Source: Armatimonadota bacterium | GTDB lineage: Bacteria > Armatimonadota > Chthonomonadetes > Chthonomonadales > CAJBBX01 | Direction: 5' to 3' | DNA length: 47,396 bases | Assembly: GCA_026392115.1 (NCBI GenBank) | Contig: JAPLCQ010000063.1 | Span: 1-47,396 of the forward strand | Shown here: positions 33,270 to 40,799 of the stretch, piece after piece | Layout: each line of letters starts with the position of its first letter | Numbering within the stretch: position 1 is the stretch's first letter | Made by a program: the position numbers and the translations under genes | Notes under the pieces: model-generated | What the model was told of the DNA's origin: nothing | The model's input: the letters and a program-made list of their open reading frames with translations, nothing else | Databases searched by the model: none

Positions 33270-33506
33270 CTAGACCACAACGGTGATGCGCGCCTTCACA
33301 TAGTCATCGTACAGCTTCTTGCCCTCGGCGTACACGCAGATCTTGTCGCTGGACGAGACGCCCACCTCGAACTCCGCCTCGCCGTCTCGGTCGGTTCTCT
33401 GCTCCGGGTAGAATCCGCTGTCGATCCCGCCGCGCCACACCGAGACGCGTGCGTACTCCATCGGGCGGCCCGAGCCATCGACAACCCTCACTGTCACATA
33501 AGTCAT
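33270..33506 (-). CDS. Small stand-alone beta-sandwich domain protein (carboxypeptidase-regulatory/transthyretin-like)
   Basis: A 78-residue protein. YVTVRVVDGSGRPMEYARVSVWRGG followed by RTDRDGEAEFEVG is the strand-turn pattern of CarboxypepD_reg/Big-like domains, usually found as part of larger proteins. No signal peptide is visible and the ribosome binding site is weak. It lies 91 bases after the gene ending at 33598 on the same strand; a hairpin CGGCT-GAGC-AGCCG (33579-33592) separates them. Role unknown. Confidence 0.6.
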   Translation of the reverse strand: MTYVTVRVVDGSGRPMEYARVSVWRGGIDSGFYPEQRTDRDGEAEFEVGVSSSDKICVYAEGKKLYDDYVKARITVVV

Positions 33507-33597
33507 ATCAATGATCTCATGTTGTTGTATTGTCTGAATGCGCGGCCTGCCGAGCGGTGGCCCGCGGGGCGTGGGAGTCGGCTGAGCAGCCGCCGTG

Positions 33598-34455
33598 TCA
33601 CTTGCAGCGCAGCACGATCCGTGAGGAGCCCGAGCTCTGCGCCTGCATCCGGAACCGGCGCATCTGCGGGGCAGCCTCGAGCGTTGCGGCCAGTCCGCCG
33701 AGCCGCCGCGTGTCCACCCGTACCTCCGTGGTGTAGGTTCGGTTGTCGAAGGAGCCGGTCGCGACCTCCATCACGCCGGGCAGCTTCGCCAGGGCGAGTT
33801 CAAAGTCGCGCACCACGGCCGCTCCGCCGATGTTCCTGACCTCGACCTCGACCCATCGCGCGTCCGAGAGTGCCAGCGAGGCGATGCCGCGGATCAAGCT
33901 CGCCGCAATCTCGTCGGCCGCGGATGTGAGGGCCGCCTTGCTTGAGAGCTCGACCGTGGCCTCCGGAGGCCCGGTCTGATGGACGGCGTCGGCCCAGGGC
34001 TTCTCGCCGGTATCTACGCGAACCGCCTTCAGCTCAACGCGCGCCCTGCATTGGATGCGGTCAACGGCGCCGATATCCGTCTCCGCGCGCCGCCGGGTCA
34101 CCACCTGTGTGAACGCCTCTCCAGCGATCAGCAGATCCGCGCCGAACCTGCGCCCGATCGCGCGGGCCTCCCTGGAAGCATCGGGCCCCCCCTGGACGAC
34201 GGTCTCCATCTGGCGCGAGTAGCGGAGCTGCCTGACCCGGTCATCGTCCATTACCTTGTAGCCGGCTGCGATCAGGGCGCGGCAGATGGCAGTCTCAACC
34301 GCCGGGTCCGGGATGTTGGGCCGGTCGATGTGCCTCTCCGGCACCAGAACGATCACGCTCCAGCGCCGGGCCCTGGAGACCTGGCCGGCGGCCGAACCGG
34401 ACGCGGCCGCAACGGCCAAAGAGACGGCTAGTACGGCCTGGGTGGCGAGCCTCAT
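33598..34455 (-). CDS. Exported protein with CsgG/FlgT-like N-terminal domain
   Basis: The protein has 285 residues with a signal peptide (residues 1-24, AAASGSAAG). VIVLVPERHIDRPNIPDPAVETAICRALIAAGYKVMDDDRV and RRFGADLLIAGEAFTQ resemble the nucleotide-binding-like N-terminal domains of CsgG/FlgT/TolB-N envelope proteins. A C-terminal repeat-like part (VEVRNIGGAAVVRDFELALAKLPGV) looks like a second small alpha/beta domain. The start has GGAGGCG nine bases upstream and overlaps the upstream gene by four bases (ATGA), so the two exported proteins are translationally coupled and may form one envelope complex. Confidence 0.68.
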   Translation of the reverse strand: MRLATQAVLAVSLAVAAASGSAAGQVSRARRWSVIVLVPERHIDRPNIPDPAVETAICRALIAAGYKVMDDDRVRQLRYSRQMETVVQGGPDASREARAIGRRFGADLLIAGEAFTQVVTRRRAETDIGAVDRIQCRARVELKAVRVDTGEKPWADAVHQTGPPEATVELSSKAALTSAADEIAASLIRGIASLALSDARWVEVEVRNIGGAAVVRDFELALAKLPGVMEVATGSFDNRTYTTEVRVDTRRLGGLAATLEAAPQMRRFRMQAQSSGSSRIVLRCK

Positions 34456-36242
34456 CTTGAGCGCCTCCGTTGTGTCCGGGTCGCCCGGGCCCTGGCCGCC
34501 GGCGCGGGTGCGGGCGGACGGGTGATCTTGATGATGGGCATGCCCGGTCTGACTCGCGCCAACTGCGCGGCATTGGGCGGCGTGAGCACGGCGTCGGCCG
34601 TCCCGCCGGACACCACGGTGATCCTGGCTGTGACCCTGGCGACGGCGTCCCAGCGAAGCGTTTTCGTCGGGTCGTCGGGATCGGGCACCCTCTCGAGCTT
34701 CAGACCGATCACGGCCAGATCACCTGCTTTGGCGGGCTGGAGCGCGTCGACTTTGATGATGATGGTCGATCCGCGGACCATGGCGACCTTCGGGCCGGGA
34801 AGGTCGGGAAGACCGTCCTCGGCCACCGGCTTGGCGGGGTCGACCACCGGCGTCGTCTTGCCTGGCTCCTCCTTCTCCTGGACCGGCGGCGCCTCGGGCT
34901 CGGGTTCCGCCGCCGCGCTGCCGGGCTCGGGTAGCCAGGCCGTCTCCGTCAGTTGGCCAAGGGCGCTCGCCGCCCCCTTGACTGCCGCGTCGTGAAGGAC
35001 CTCCGGCGGGCACCGGTTCTCTCTCGCGGGCGACTCCAGCGACGGCGGCGCGACGCCGATGCCGCGCACCGTCACCTGGTCCGACTGCTGGACCTCCGAT
35101 GAGCCGGCGGCTCCGCCCACGCACTGCTTCTCCCATAGGACCTCGCCGCGCTCCTCGACTCCGACGCCGAGCCGTGCCCGAATGTCCGCGGCGACGGCCG
35201 CGCGAATCTGGTCGCGCTCCTCGCTTGGAGCCGACGCGCCCCAGACGACCAGGGCCGTCCGATTCACGCCGCGCAGGTCCTGCAATTGCTCGGTGATGGG
35301 AACGCTCGGCACGCTCTCGGCATTGGCGAAGCGCGCCACCCGAGCTCGAAGGGAGACGGCGTTGGGGCAAGAGACCGCGACGACGGTCCGGCCGTCGGCG
35401 GAGCGCCCCTTGCGGACGGCGACGGTCGCCTCGCCGATCTTCGCGTCCGCGAACAGCGCCGCGGCTTGAGGCGGTACGACCAGATCCTGGGCCGACCTGT
35501 CGATGAAGTAGGCTTCAGTGTGCTCCGCAAGGGCCTCGTCGGTCAGTTCCGCTCGCTTGGCCAGCGGGCGCCAGGTGATGGTCTCGTATCCGATTGGCGG
35601 GCCCTGCCGCTGTGCGGCTCTGCGCAGTGAGCCCCAGTCGCGAAACGCATCGGCGGTGGCATCCGAGCTGAAGACCGCGACGCGGTTGGTTGCCACTGTT
35701 TGCTCGAACGCCAGCCCCTCGAAGTGGGCGGCGGACCGCGCCGCCAGCTTGGCAGCCAGGTCGCCCAGCCGTTCGGCATCGGGCGCGATCACCGCGGCGC
35801 AGTACGCCAGGCCGTCCTTTGCGTTCTGCATCTTGTTCAGCCGCACCGTCGACAGCGTCGGGTCCAGATCGCCTAGTCGTACCGGCATGGCCGCCTGAAC
35901 GTCAGCCGGCAGTTCGCGCGGCGCCTCGCGGCGCGCGATGACGAAGAAGAGCGAGGCATCGGACTTGTGCTTGGGTTCTGCGAGGTCCCGCAGTCTTTCG
36001 GATGCCTGCGCCAGCGGTATGACGGCCAGGTCGTCCGGCTTGTGCTTGTTGTCCGGGTGACGGGCGACGCTGGACCGGAGCATCTCAGCGACACCGTCCG
36101 CCATGGGCCCGGAGGAGAAGATCAGCAGGGCGGGCCTGTTCTTGGCGATCTCGCGCATCAGAGTGGTCTCGCCCGAGGCGGTCGGGAGCAGGCCAACCGC
36201 CAGGCCGACCGCCAGCAGTGCCGAAGTCAGGGCACGGATCAT
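34452..36242 (-). CDS. Exported protein with Pro/Glu-rich linker, unknown function
   Basis: The protein has 596 residues from the ATG at 36242 with AGGAGGCACCG upstream. A signal peptide (residues 1-24) leads to an alpha/beta region (PALLIFSSGPMADGVAEMLRSS, VIPLAQASERLRDLAEPKH) that may form two CsgG-like or FIST-like modules. A linker at about 470-510 is rich in Pro, Glu and Ala. A beta-barrel-like domain (STIIIKVDALQPAKAGDLAVIGLKL, TARITVVSGGTADAVLTP) follows, and the tail is Arg-rich. It overlaps the CsgG/FlgT-like gene by four bases. I do not recognise the full-length family. Confidence 0.65.
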   Translation of the reverse strand: MIRALTSALLAVGLAVGLLPTASGETTLMREIAKNRPALLIFSSGPMADGVAEMLRSSVARHPDNKHKPDDLAVIPLAQASERLRDLAEPKHKSDASLFFVIARREAPRELPADVQAAMPVRLGDLDPTLSTVRLNKMQNAKDGLAYCAAVIAPDAERLGDLAAKLAARSAAHFEGLAFEQTVATNRVAVFSSDATADAFRDWGSLRRAAQRQGPPIGYETITWRPLAKRAELTDEALAEHTEAYFIDRSAQDLVVPPQAAALFADAKIGEATVAVRKGRSADGRTVVAVSCPNAVSLRARVARFANAESVPSVPITEQLQDLRGVNRTALVVWGASAPSEERDQIRAAVAADIRARLGVGVEERGEVLWEKQCVGGAAGSSEVQQSDQVTVRGIGVAPPSLESPARENRCPPEVLHDAAVKGAASALGQLTETAWLPEPGSAAAEPEPEAPPVQEKEEPGKTTPVVDPAKPVAEDGLPDLPGPKVAMVRGSTIIIKVDALQPAKAGDLAVIGLKLERVPDPDDPTKTLRWDAVARVTARITVVSGGTADAVLTPPNAAQLARVRPGMPIIKITRPPAPAPAARARATRTQRRRSR

Positions 36243-36254
36243 CGGTGCCTCCTG

Positions 36255-36274
36255 GCGTTGCTTGTACGCAACGC
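36255..36274 (-). promoter_or_regulatory. Stem-loop over the leader of the 36242 gene
   Basis: Perfect 7-bp inverted repeat GCGTTGC / GCAACGC with a 6-base loop, overlapping the upstream edge of the ribosome binding region of the 596-residue exported protein. It might modulate translation or protect the 5' end of a processed transcript. No known riboswitch is recognised. Confidence 0.3.
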
Positions 36275-36282
36275 GGGCATCA

Positions 36283-36323
36283 GCGCGGCGGGGTGCAGGA
36301 ATCCGGCCTGCGGCCCGCCGCGC
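36283..36323 (-). terminator. Long GC-rich stem-loop after the PPC lipoprotein gene
   Basis: Ten perfect base pairs (GCGCGGCGGG / CCCGCCGCGC) continue, after a 2x2 internal loop, as five more (GCAGG / CCTGC) around a 7-base loop. It begins seven bases beyond the TAG of the lipoprotein gene at 36331. It may terminate most transcripts or set the ratio between the lipoprotein and the two downstream exported proteins. There is no T-tract. Confidence 0.5.
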
Positions 36324-36330
36324 GAATCGA

Positions 36331-36918
36331 CTATCGAGCGCAGGGCTGTTCCTTGAGAGCCGCGGGCCCGGGCGCCGCTCCGGCGGGATCGGCGGCAGCT
36401 GCGCGCTTGGCCGCCGGGTCCGTCGTCGGCGTCGATCCGCCGCGCGGGTCGATGGGAAGGACGAGCCCGCGCCCCGCCTGGGCCGTTTCGAGGTTCGAGG
36501 CCGAGCCGCTGACTGAGAGATCGTAGTCGCCGGTCGCGCCGACGCTGGCCGTCGTGGCGATGATCGAGTAGGTCTGGCCATCGGTCACGCGATAGCTGAG
36601 CACGGAGTTGAGACCCACGCCGCTGTCGTCGTCGTAGTCGAGCACGTAGTAGGTGTTCGTGCCGGTCCGGCGAGCCAGAATCAGGTACGTGTCGAAGTCC
36701 GTCGAGGACATCGAGATCGTCACATCGTTGTCGTCACAGGCCGTGAAGTCGTACACATCGGCGTACGTGCTGCGCGACGCCCAGATCCGGTCCGACGAGC
36801 TGATGTAGCCTGACCGGTTCTTGGTCTCTCCGCATTTCTGGCTGCCGCCCCCGCATCCCGGGACTGCCAGCAGTAGCACCGTTGCCAGCGCCGCCGTTGC
36901 GGCAAGTGTCTTCACCAT
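36331..36918 (-). CDS. Lipoprotein with bacterial pre-peptidase C-terminal (PPC) domain
   Basis: The protein has 195 residues from the ATG at 36918, with GGGAGG upstream. The lipobox is AVPGC (Cys22). The PPC-like beta-sandwich covers about 50-140 (VYDFTACDDNDVTISMSS, FDTYLILARR, VLDYDDDSGVG, YSIIATTASVGATGDYDLSVS). Residues after 150 are Ala/Pro-rich and disordered-looking. PPC domains normally accompany secreted proteases; here one is on its own membrane anchor. It is followed by the long hairpin and the two coupled exported proteins. Confidence 0.78.
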   Translation of the reverse strand: MVKTLAATAALATVLLLAVPGCGGGSQKCGETKNRSGYISSSDRIWASRSTYADVYDFTACDDNDVTISMSSTDFDTYLILARRTGTNTYYVLDYDDDSGVGLNSVLSYRVTDGQTYSIIATTASVGATGDYDLSVSGSASNLETAQAGRGLVLPIDPRGGSTPTTDPAAKRAAAADPAGAAPGPAALKEQPCAR

Positions 36919-37270
36919 GGCGAACCTCCCTCTCTTCGCGCCGGTCGTGGTGGCTGTCGGAAGCACGCCGCGGGCTGGTGGAGCCCCGCCCGACCGCGGC
37001 CGCCTGACCGCTCTGCCGACGCACACCGCCTACAATGGCAGTGGGTCCGGGACAGGCGCGTGACGAGTTCGTGACCGGCTCACATTCGTGCGAGGTTCGT
37101 CTGAGGGGTACGGAGCCGCCCGGCGCCGCAACAGGCGCGGGGCGGGACACTCCGGAAGCGAAGCGATCTGGCTCCCGCTCCGTCTCGGCGCGGTGCGTGC
37201 CAGTGCTTGGAGCCGCCACGCGAAGCCCTGGCCGCACCGCACAGATTGGCTCTTGGTGGCTCGGACATGT
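36919..37270. other. Intergenic region without a recognised gene
   Basis: This stretch carries the 5' region of the PPC lipoprotein gene (GGGAGG near 36925). Short frames on both strands are Arg-rich with no family signal and look spurious. No tRNA, CRISPR or IS feature was seen. Confidence 0.5.
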
Positions 37271-37294
37271 AGCTGGCGCCAGCTGCTAGGCGCC
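37271..37294 (-). terminator. Overlapping palindromes after the zinc-ribbon membrane protein gene
   Basis: AGCTGGCGCCAGCT (37271-37284) is a perfect 14-bp palindrome. GGCGCC (37275-37280) can instead pair with GGCGCC (37289-37294) around an 8-base loop. The element begins six bases after the TGA at 37300-37302 on the minus strand, where a terminator is expected; no T-tract is present. Confidence 0.35.
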
Positions 37295-37299
37295 GCACA

Positions 37300-37974
37300 T
37301 CACGCGGGTATCAGCGTGTCGATTATTGACAGAATCAGACACATGCCGCCAACAATTATGGCCACTATATTTAATGGACTATAAGTGTTATTGGGCCGTT
37401 CTGTTTCCGCCATGGCGTAGCGCTCATTGACCCGCTGGGCGGCCTGTTGAACTGGGATCATGGGCATGAACGTGCTCAGACTTATGAGCCACCACGGGTC
37501 GGGGAGACGCCAAGCCATATGCAAGATGAAGTAGAGGGCACCGAGAGCACCTGAGCTCCAGTTCGCCGGTATGTCAGCTGATGTAGCTGTGGCACGGATC
37601 CCATTGAACAGGGCGCGGCACCACAAAGGTGCGAAGAATGCCCGCCAGAATGGACTGAGTTCCTCGCCGGATGCATCCTTCAGTCGCTTCCAGTTCTGGT
37701 AGCACCAATATAACTCGTAAATACCGAATGTACAAAACGATAGTACGATGAATTTGTGCGTAGCCACAGGGAACAGCGGCAGCCGTGAAACAGCGGCGGA
37801 TGCCTGTCGCACTGCCTGCTCTGGGACGCGTGGAGCGACCATCGGCTCTGAGGCAGCCTGAGGCAGACGGACCGGCGAGGATCGCTCGGACCCTACGGGG
37901 CATCCGCACTGATCACATACCGTAGCCTGATCCGACACGCTATGTCCGCAGTCCGGGCATGTCATCAGGGCCAT
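37300..37974 (-). CDS. Zinc-ribbon membrane protein, DUF4234-like
   Basis: The protein has 224 residues from the ATG at 37974 (GAGG just upstream); another ATG at 38010 is possible. An N-terminal double-Cys zinc ribbon (MTCPDCGHSVSDQATVCDQCG, four Cys pairs as CxxC) is followed by a Pro-rich linker and hydrophobic segments (HKFIVLSFCTFGIYELYWCYQNWKRL, SPLNIVAIIVGGMCLILSIIDTL). The FGIYELYWCYQNWK motif is typical of DUF4234-type proteins. Base composition is clearly more A/T-rich than its neighbours, suggesting recent transfer. A strong promoter lies 80 bases upstream. Confidence 0.72.
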   Translation of the reverse strand: MALMTCPDCGHSVSDQATVCDQCGCPVGSERSSPVRLPQAASEPMVAPRVPEQAVRQASAAVSRLPLFPVATHKFIVLSFCTFGIYELYWCYQNWKRLKDASGEELSPFWRAFFAPLWCRALFNGIRATATSADIPANWSSGALGALYFILHMAWRLPDPWWLISLSTFMPMIPVQQAAQRVNERYAMAETERPNNTYSPLNIVAIIVGGMCLILSIIDTLIPA

Positions 37975-38054
37975 GCTGTCCTCGCCTTTACGGTGCTGAT
38001 CGGTAGCCACTCGTCTCTAACCAACGGAAGCCTCTAACCGCCTGCCGCACAACC

Positions 38055-38083
38055 ATAGTAGTGGGTTGCATTGGTTCTGTCAA
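38055..38083 (-). promoter_or_regulatory. Sigma70-type promoter of the zinc-ribbon membrane protein gene
   Basis: On the minus strand: TTGACA (38083-38078, perfect), a 17-base spacer and TACTAT (38060-38055, four of six). The start codon is 80 bases downstream. Such a consensus promoter is unusual in this GC-rich window and fits the distinct composition of the gene it serves. Confidence 0.6.
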
Positions 38084-38164
38084 GCGCCGTTTGGAGGCGT
38101 GGTCGTGTCGCGGCTCAGCGACCCGTCGCGCCGTGATGCGCCGCCGGCTCCTCTCCGGCGGGCG

Positions 38165-39535
38165 TCAGTAGCCCAGTTCGCGCTCGGTCTCGGCGATGGC
38201 CTCCTCCAGGATGTCCATGCCCTTGCCGGCCACCTCTTGGTCCATGATGATGGGCGGAGAGAGGCGCAGGATGTGGCCCGCGGGAATCCAGGCGAGGCCC
38301 TTGCGGAACGCCTTCTGGTAGACCATGCGGCCCGCCTCGTCGAAGGGTTCCTTGCTTGCGCGGTCCTTCACGAGCTCGACGCCCAGCAGACAGCCCTTCA
38401 CCCGCACGTCGCCGATGATGGGGTGCGCCGCCATCATGCCCCGCAGCCGCGCCGCAAAGAAGCGTTCGAGCCGCTGCGCGTTCTCCAGCAGGCCCTCCTC
38501 CTCGATCACCTCGATGCTGGCCAGGGCGGCCGCGCAGGCCATGGGGTTGCCGCCGTAGCTGGTGGAGGCGGAGATCTTCTCGAACGACTCCTTGATCTCC
38601 TCGCGGGCCACCATGGCGGTCACCGGGAAGCCGTTGCCGAAGCCCTTGCCCAGGGTGCTGATGTCGGCCACCGTGTCCCAGTGCTCCATGGCCAGCCACT
38701 TGCCCGTGCGGCCCATGGAGGTGAGGACCTCGTCGGCGATGAGGAGCATTCCGCGCTCGTCGCAGAGCTTTCGGAGCTTGGGGAAGAAGTCATCCGGCGG
38801 AACGATGGAGCCCGCCCAGCCCTGGATCGGCTCGGCCACCACCGCGGCCACCTGACCCGTGGTGGCGTTGTCGATGAAGGTCCCGAGGAAGTCGATGTAG
38901 GCGTCGGTGTCGAGGGAGCCGTCGGCGCGGGTGAAGAGCGGTCGGTAGGGGTCGGGCCGCGGCGCCAGGAAGAAGCCCTCGGCGCGCGACGCGCCGTTGG
39001 TCTTGTTCATCTTGGCCAGGCTCACCGAGTGGCCCGACTTGCCGTGGAAGTCCATGTAGAAGCTGATGAACTCGTGCTTGCCGGTGAAGGCCCGGGCGGC
39101 GCGGAGGGCTGCCTCCACTGCCGTGGTGCCTGAGTCGTAGAGCTGCGCGCCGTTGACGCCGGCCGGCAAGATGGTGATCAGCTTCTCCAGCAGCTCCGTC
39201 TTGATGGGCGTGGTGAAGTCGTGGGCGTTCATGAGCGTGTGGGCCGCTTTGGCCACGGCGCCGGATATCTTCGGGTGGCAGTGCCCCAGCGTTGTCACGT
39301 AGATGCCCGAGGAGAAGTCGAGGTAGCTGTTGCCGTCGACGTCGCGGAGGACGACGCCGAACCCCTCCTTGAAGCAGACCGGGTGGAGCTTCACCTGCCC
39401 CGAGAGCCCCTTGATGATGCCCGACGCCCGGGCGTGCATGGCCCGCGACTCGGGGCCCGGGCTGTCGGTGACCATGCAGGGCACCTGTCCGAAGTCGATG
39501 CCCTCGCGCCACCAGGGCTGTGAAGTCTGCGCCAT
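38165..39535 (-). CDS. Class III PLP-dependent aminotransferase
   Basis: The protein has 456 residues from the ATG at 39535 (GAGGAGAGGC upstream). DFSSGIYVTTLGHCHPKI, DSGTTAVEAALRAAR, AAVVAEPIQGWAGSIVPP, LLIADEVLTSMGRTG and the PLP-lysine motif ISTLGKGFGNGFP (Lys297) are all in order. The C-terminus (ILRLSPPIIMDQE) is intact. The family moves the omega-amino group of substrates such as GABA, ornithine or diaminobutyrate to a keto acid; the substrate is not decided here. Its 3' end is duplicated as a 54-base remnant at 33099. It diverges from the Rpn-type gene. Confidence 0.88.
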   Translation of the reverse strand: MAQTSQPWWREGIDFGQVPCMVTDSPGPESRAMHARASGIIKGLSGQVKLHPVCFKEGFGVVLRDVDGNSYLDFSSGIYVTTLGHCHPKISGAVAKAAHTLMNAHDFTTPIKTELLEKLITILPAGVNGAQLYDSGTTAVEAALRAARAFTGKHEFISFYMDFHGKSGHSVSLAKMNKTNGASRAEGFFLAPRPDPYRPLFTRADGSLDTDAYIDFLGTFIDNATTGQVAAVVAEPIQGWAGSIVPPDDFFPKLRKLCDERGMLLIADEVLTSMGRTGKWLAMEHWDTVADISTLGKGFGNGFPVTAMVAREEIKESFEKISASTSYGGNPMACAAALASIEVIEEEGLLENAQRLERFFAARLRGMMAAHPIIGDVRVKGCLLGVELVKDRASKEPFDEAGRMVYQKAFRKGLAWIPAGHILRLSPPIIMDQEVAGKGMDILEEAIAETERELGY

Positions 39536-39629
39536 GCCTCTCCTCGCTTCCTCGGGGACCAGGTAACCCGCCCCGACCATTGGCCTACGGCGCCCTTATA
39601 CCATCCAGAGCCGCCTCCGCGCACCCCTC

Positions 39630-39649
39630 GCGGCGGCGGCCGCCGCCGC
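39630..39649. repeat. 20-bp perfect GC palindrome in a divergent intergenic region
   Basis: Ten-base arms GCGGCGGCGG / CCGCCGCCGC with no loop, between the divergent aminotransferase (39535) and Rpn-type (39722) genes. It could be an operator or an extruded cruciform; as a GCN-repeat it may also be a slippage product. Confidence 0.4.
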
Positions 39650-39721
39650 CTATCCCCGTGTCGCGGTCCTGTGGGTACACTGGTCCTGTAGACATGGCCC
39701 GTTCCTTAAGCGGAGGTTCCG

Positions 39722-40699
39722 ATGCCTCATGATCAGCTTTGGAAACAGCTGCTCGAGGCCTTCTTCCGGGAGTTCATGGAGCTCTTCCTCCCGGACGTGG
39801 CCCGCGACATCGACTTCGACAGCGTCAAGCCGCTCGGCGCCGAGGTGTTCACCGACCTGCCCAAGGGCAGGTTGCGCCGGCCCGACTTCCTGGTCGAGGT
39901 CCGCACGCGGGAGGGCCGAGCGGAGATCGTCCTGATCCACGTCGAGGTGCAGGCACGGCGCCGCAAGAACGTGCCCGCGCGGATGTTCGACTACTACTGC
40001 CTGCTGCGGCTCCGGCGCGACCTGCCCGTCCTGCCGGTGGTAGTCTATCTGCAACCCGGCACAGGGGGCATCACCCATGAGCGCTTCACGGCCGGCCTAT
40101 GGGGCCGCGAGACGCTGCGGTTCGAGTACGACGCCCTTGGCCTGCCGGACCTGTCCGCCGAGGAGTACCTGGCCAACCCATCGGCCCTGGCGCCCGCGCT
40201 CAGCGCGCTGATGCGGGCGCCCGGCATGGACCGCGTGGTGCGGACCTTCCGCGCCTTGGAGCGCGTGGCGAAGACCGATGTCGATGAGGCGCGGCGCCAC
40301 CTGCTGGCCTACGTTGTCGACCACTACATGAAGCTCACCGAGGAGGAGGCCGAGGAACTCCAGAGCCTCACCGACACGTCTGAAGCAACGGAGGTGAAGC
40401 AGATGATACTCTCCTTCCATACACGCGTCCACGAGCAAGCCCTGCAGCAGGGTCTGAGCCAGGGCCTGAGCCAGGGCTTGACCCAAGGCCTGAGCACGGG
40501 CATGACCCATGGCGAGCAGGCCGTGCTCCTGCGGCTCATGCGCCGCCGCTTCGGCGCCCTCGACCCGAAGGTCGTCGCCCGCGTCGAGGCCATCCAGGAC
40601 ACCGACCAGCTCGAAGCCCTGGCCGACCGCATTCTGGACGCTCGCACGCTTGAGGAGCTGGGACTGCCGAATCCCGATGGTCCTGCCGCCACCGCCTGA
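39722..40699 (+). CDS. Rpn-type PD-(D/E)XK nuclease with DUF4351-like C-terminus
   Basis: The protein has 325 residues. The nuclease core reads RRPDFLVEV (Asp55) and IVLIHVEVQAR (Glu75, Gln77), followed by MFDYYCLLRLRRDLPVLPVVVYL, the PDDEXK_2/Rpn pattern. After a helical middle, four Q-G-L-S/T repeats (243-258) lead to a C-terminal helical domain (LLRLMRRRFGALDPKVVARVEAI...ILDARTLEELGLP). Known Rpn proteins are DNA endonucleases formerly called transposases, some with antiphage activity restrained by an internally started C-terminal protein. The gene has its own upstream region with GGAGG nine bases before the ATG. A paralogue's end occupies bases 1-288. Confidence 0.82.
   Translation: MPHDQLWKQLLEAFFREFMELFLPDVARDIDFDSVKPLGAEVFTDLPKGRLRRPDFLVEVRTREGRAEIVLIHVEVQARRRKNVPARMFDYYCLLRLRRDLPVLPVVVYLQPGTGGITHERFTAGLWGRETLRFEYDALGLPDLSAEEYLANPSALAPALSALMRAPGMDRVVRTFRALERVAKTDVDEARRHLLAYVVDHYMKLTEEEAEELQSLTDTSEATEVKQMILSFHTRVHEQALQQGLSQGLSQGLTQGLSTGMTHGEQAVLLRLMRRRFGALDPKVVARVEAIQDTDQLEALADRILDARTLEELGLPNPDGPAATA
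40403..40699 (+). CDS. Nested in-frame C-terminal ORF (RpnS-like candidate)
   Basis: GGAGGTGA (40390-40397) is five bases before ATG 40403, codon 228 of the nuclease. This is a stronger ribosome binding site than most true starts in the window. The product would have 98 residues: MILSFHTRVHEQALQ, the QGLS repeats and the C-terminal domain, but no nuclease. The same arrangement occurs in the paralogue at base 13. By analogy with intragenic rpnS antitoxins it could bind and inhibit the full-length protein; expression is not shown by sequence alone. Confidence 0.55.
   Translation: MILSFHTRVHEQALQQGLSQGLSQGLTQGLSTGMTHGEQAVLLRLMRRRFGALDPKVVARVEAIQDTDQLEALADRILDARTLEELGLPNPDGPAATA
40448..40495 (+). 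repeat. Four 12-bp tandem units encoding QGLS
   Basis: CAGGGTCTGAGC, CAGGGCCTGAGC, CAGGGCTTGACC and CAAGGCCTGAGC in frame. The paralogue has instead three 24-bp units encoding RLGVDEGR at the same position (55-126). In-frame repeat number could change by slippage without breaking the protein. Confidence 0.85.
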
Positions 40700-40799
40700 A
40701 GCATCCGGTAGCCGACGGCCCGCGCCGGTGGCGCCCTAGCGCGATCCTGGCGTCAGAGCCCGTGCCGGAGCCGTCCTGATCGTGTAAGGGAGGACCGCC

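Noticed and set aside
37326-37354. TTGACA at 37326 as a plus-strand promoter
   Set aside because: No -10 at proper spacing, and it lies inside the coding sequence of the zinc-ribbon membrane protein.
40448-40495. 12-bp repeats as a CRISPR-like array
   Set aside because: Units are contiguous, in frame and encode QGLS; there are no spacers.
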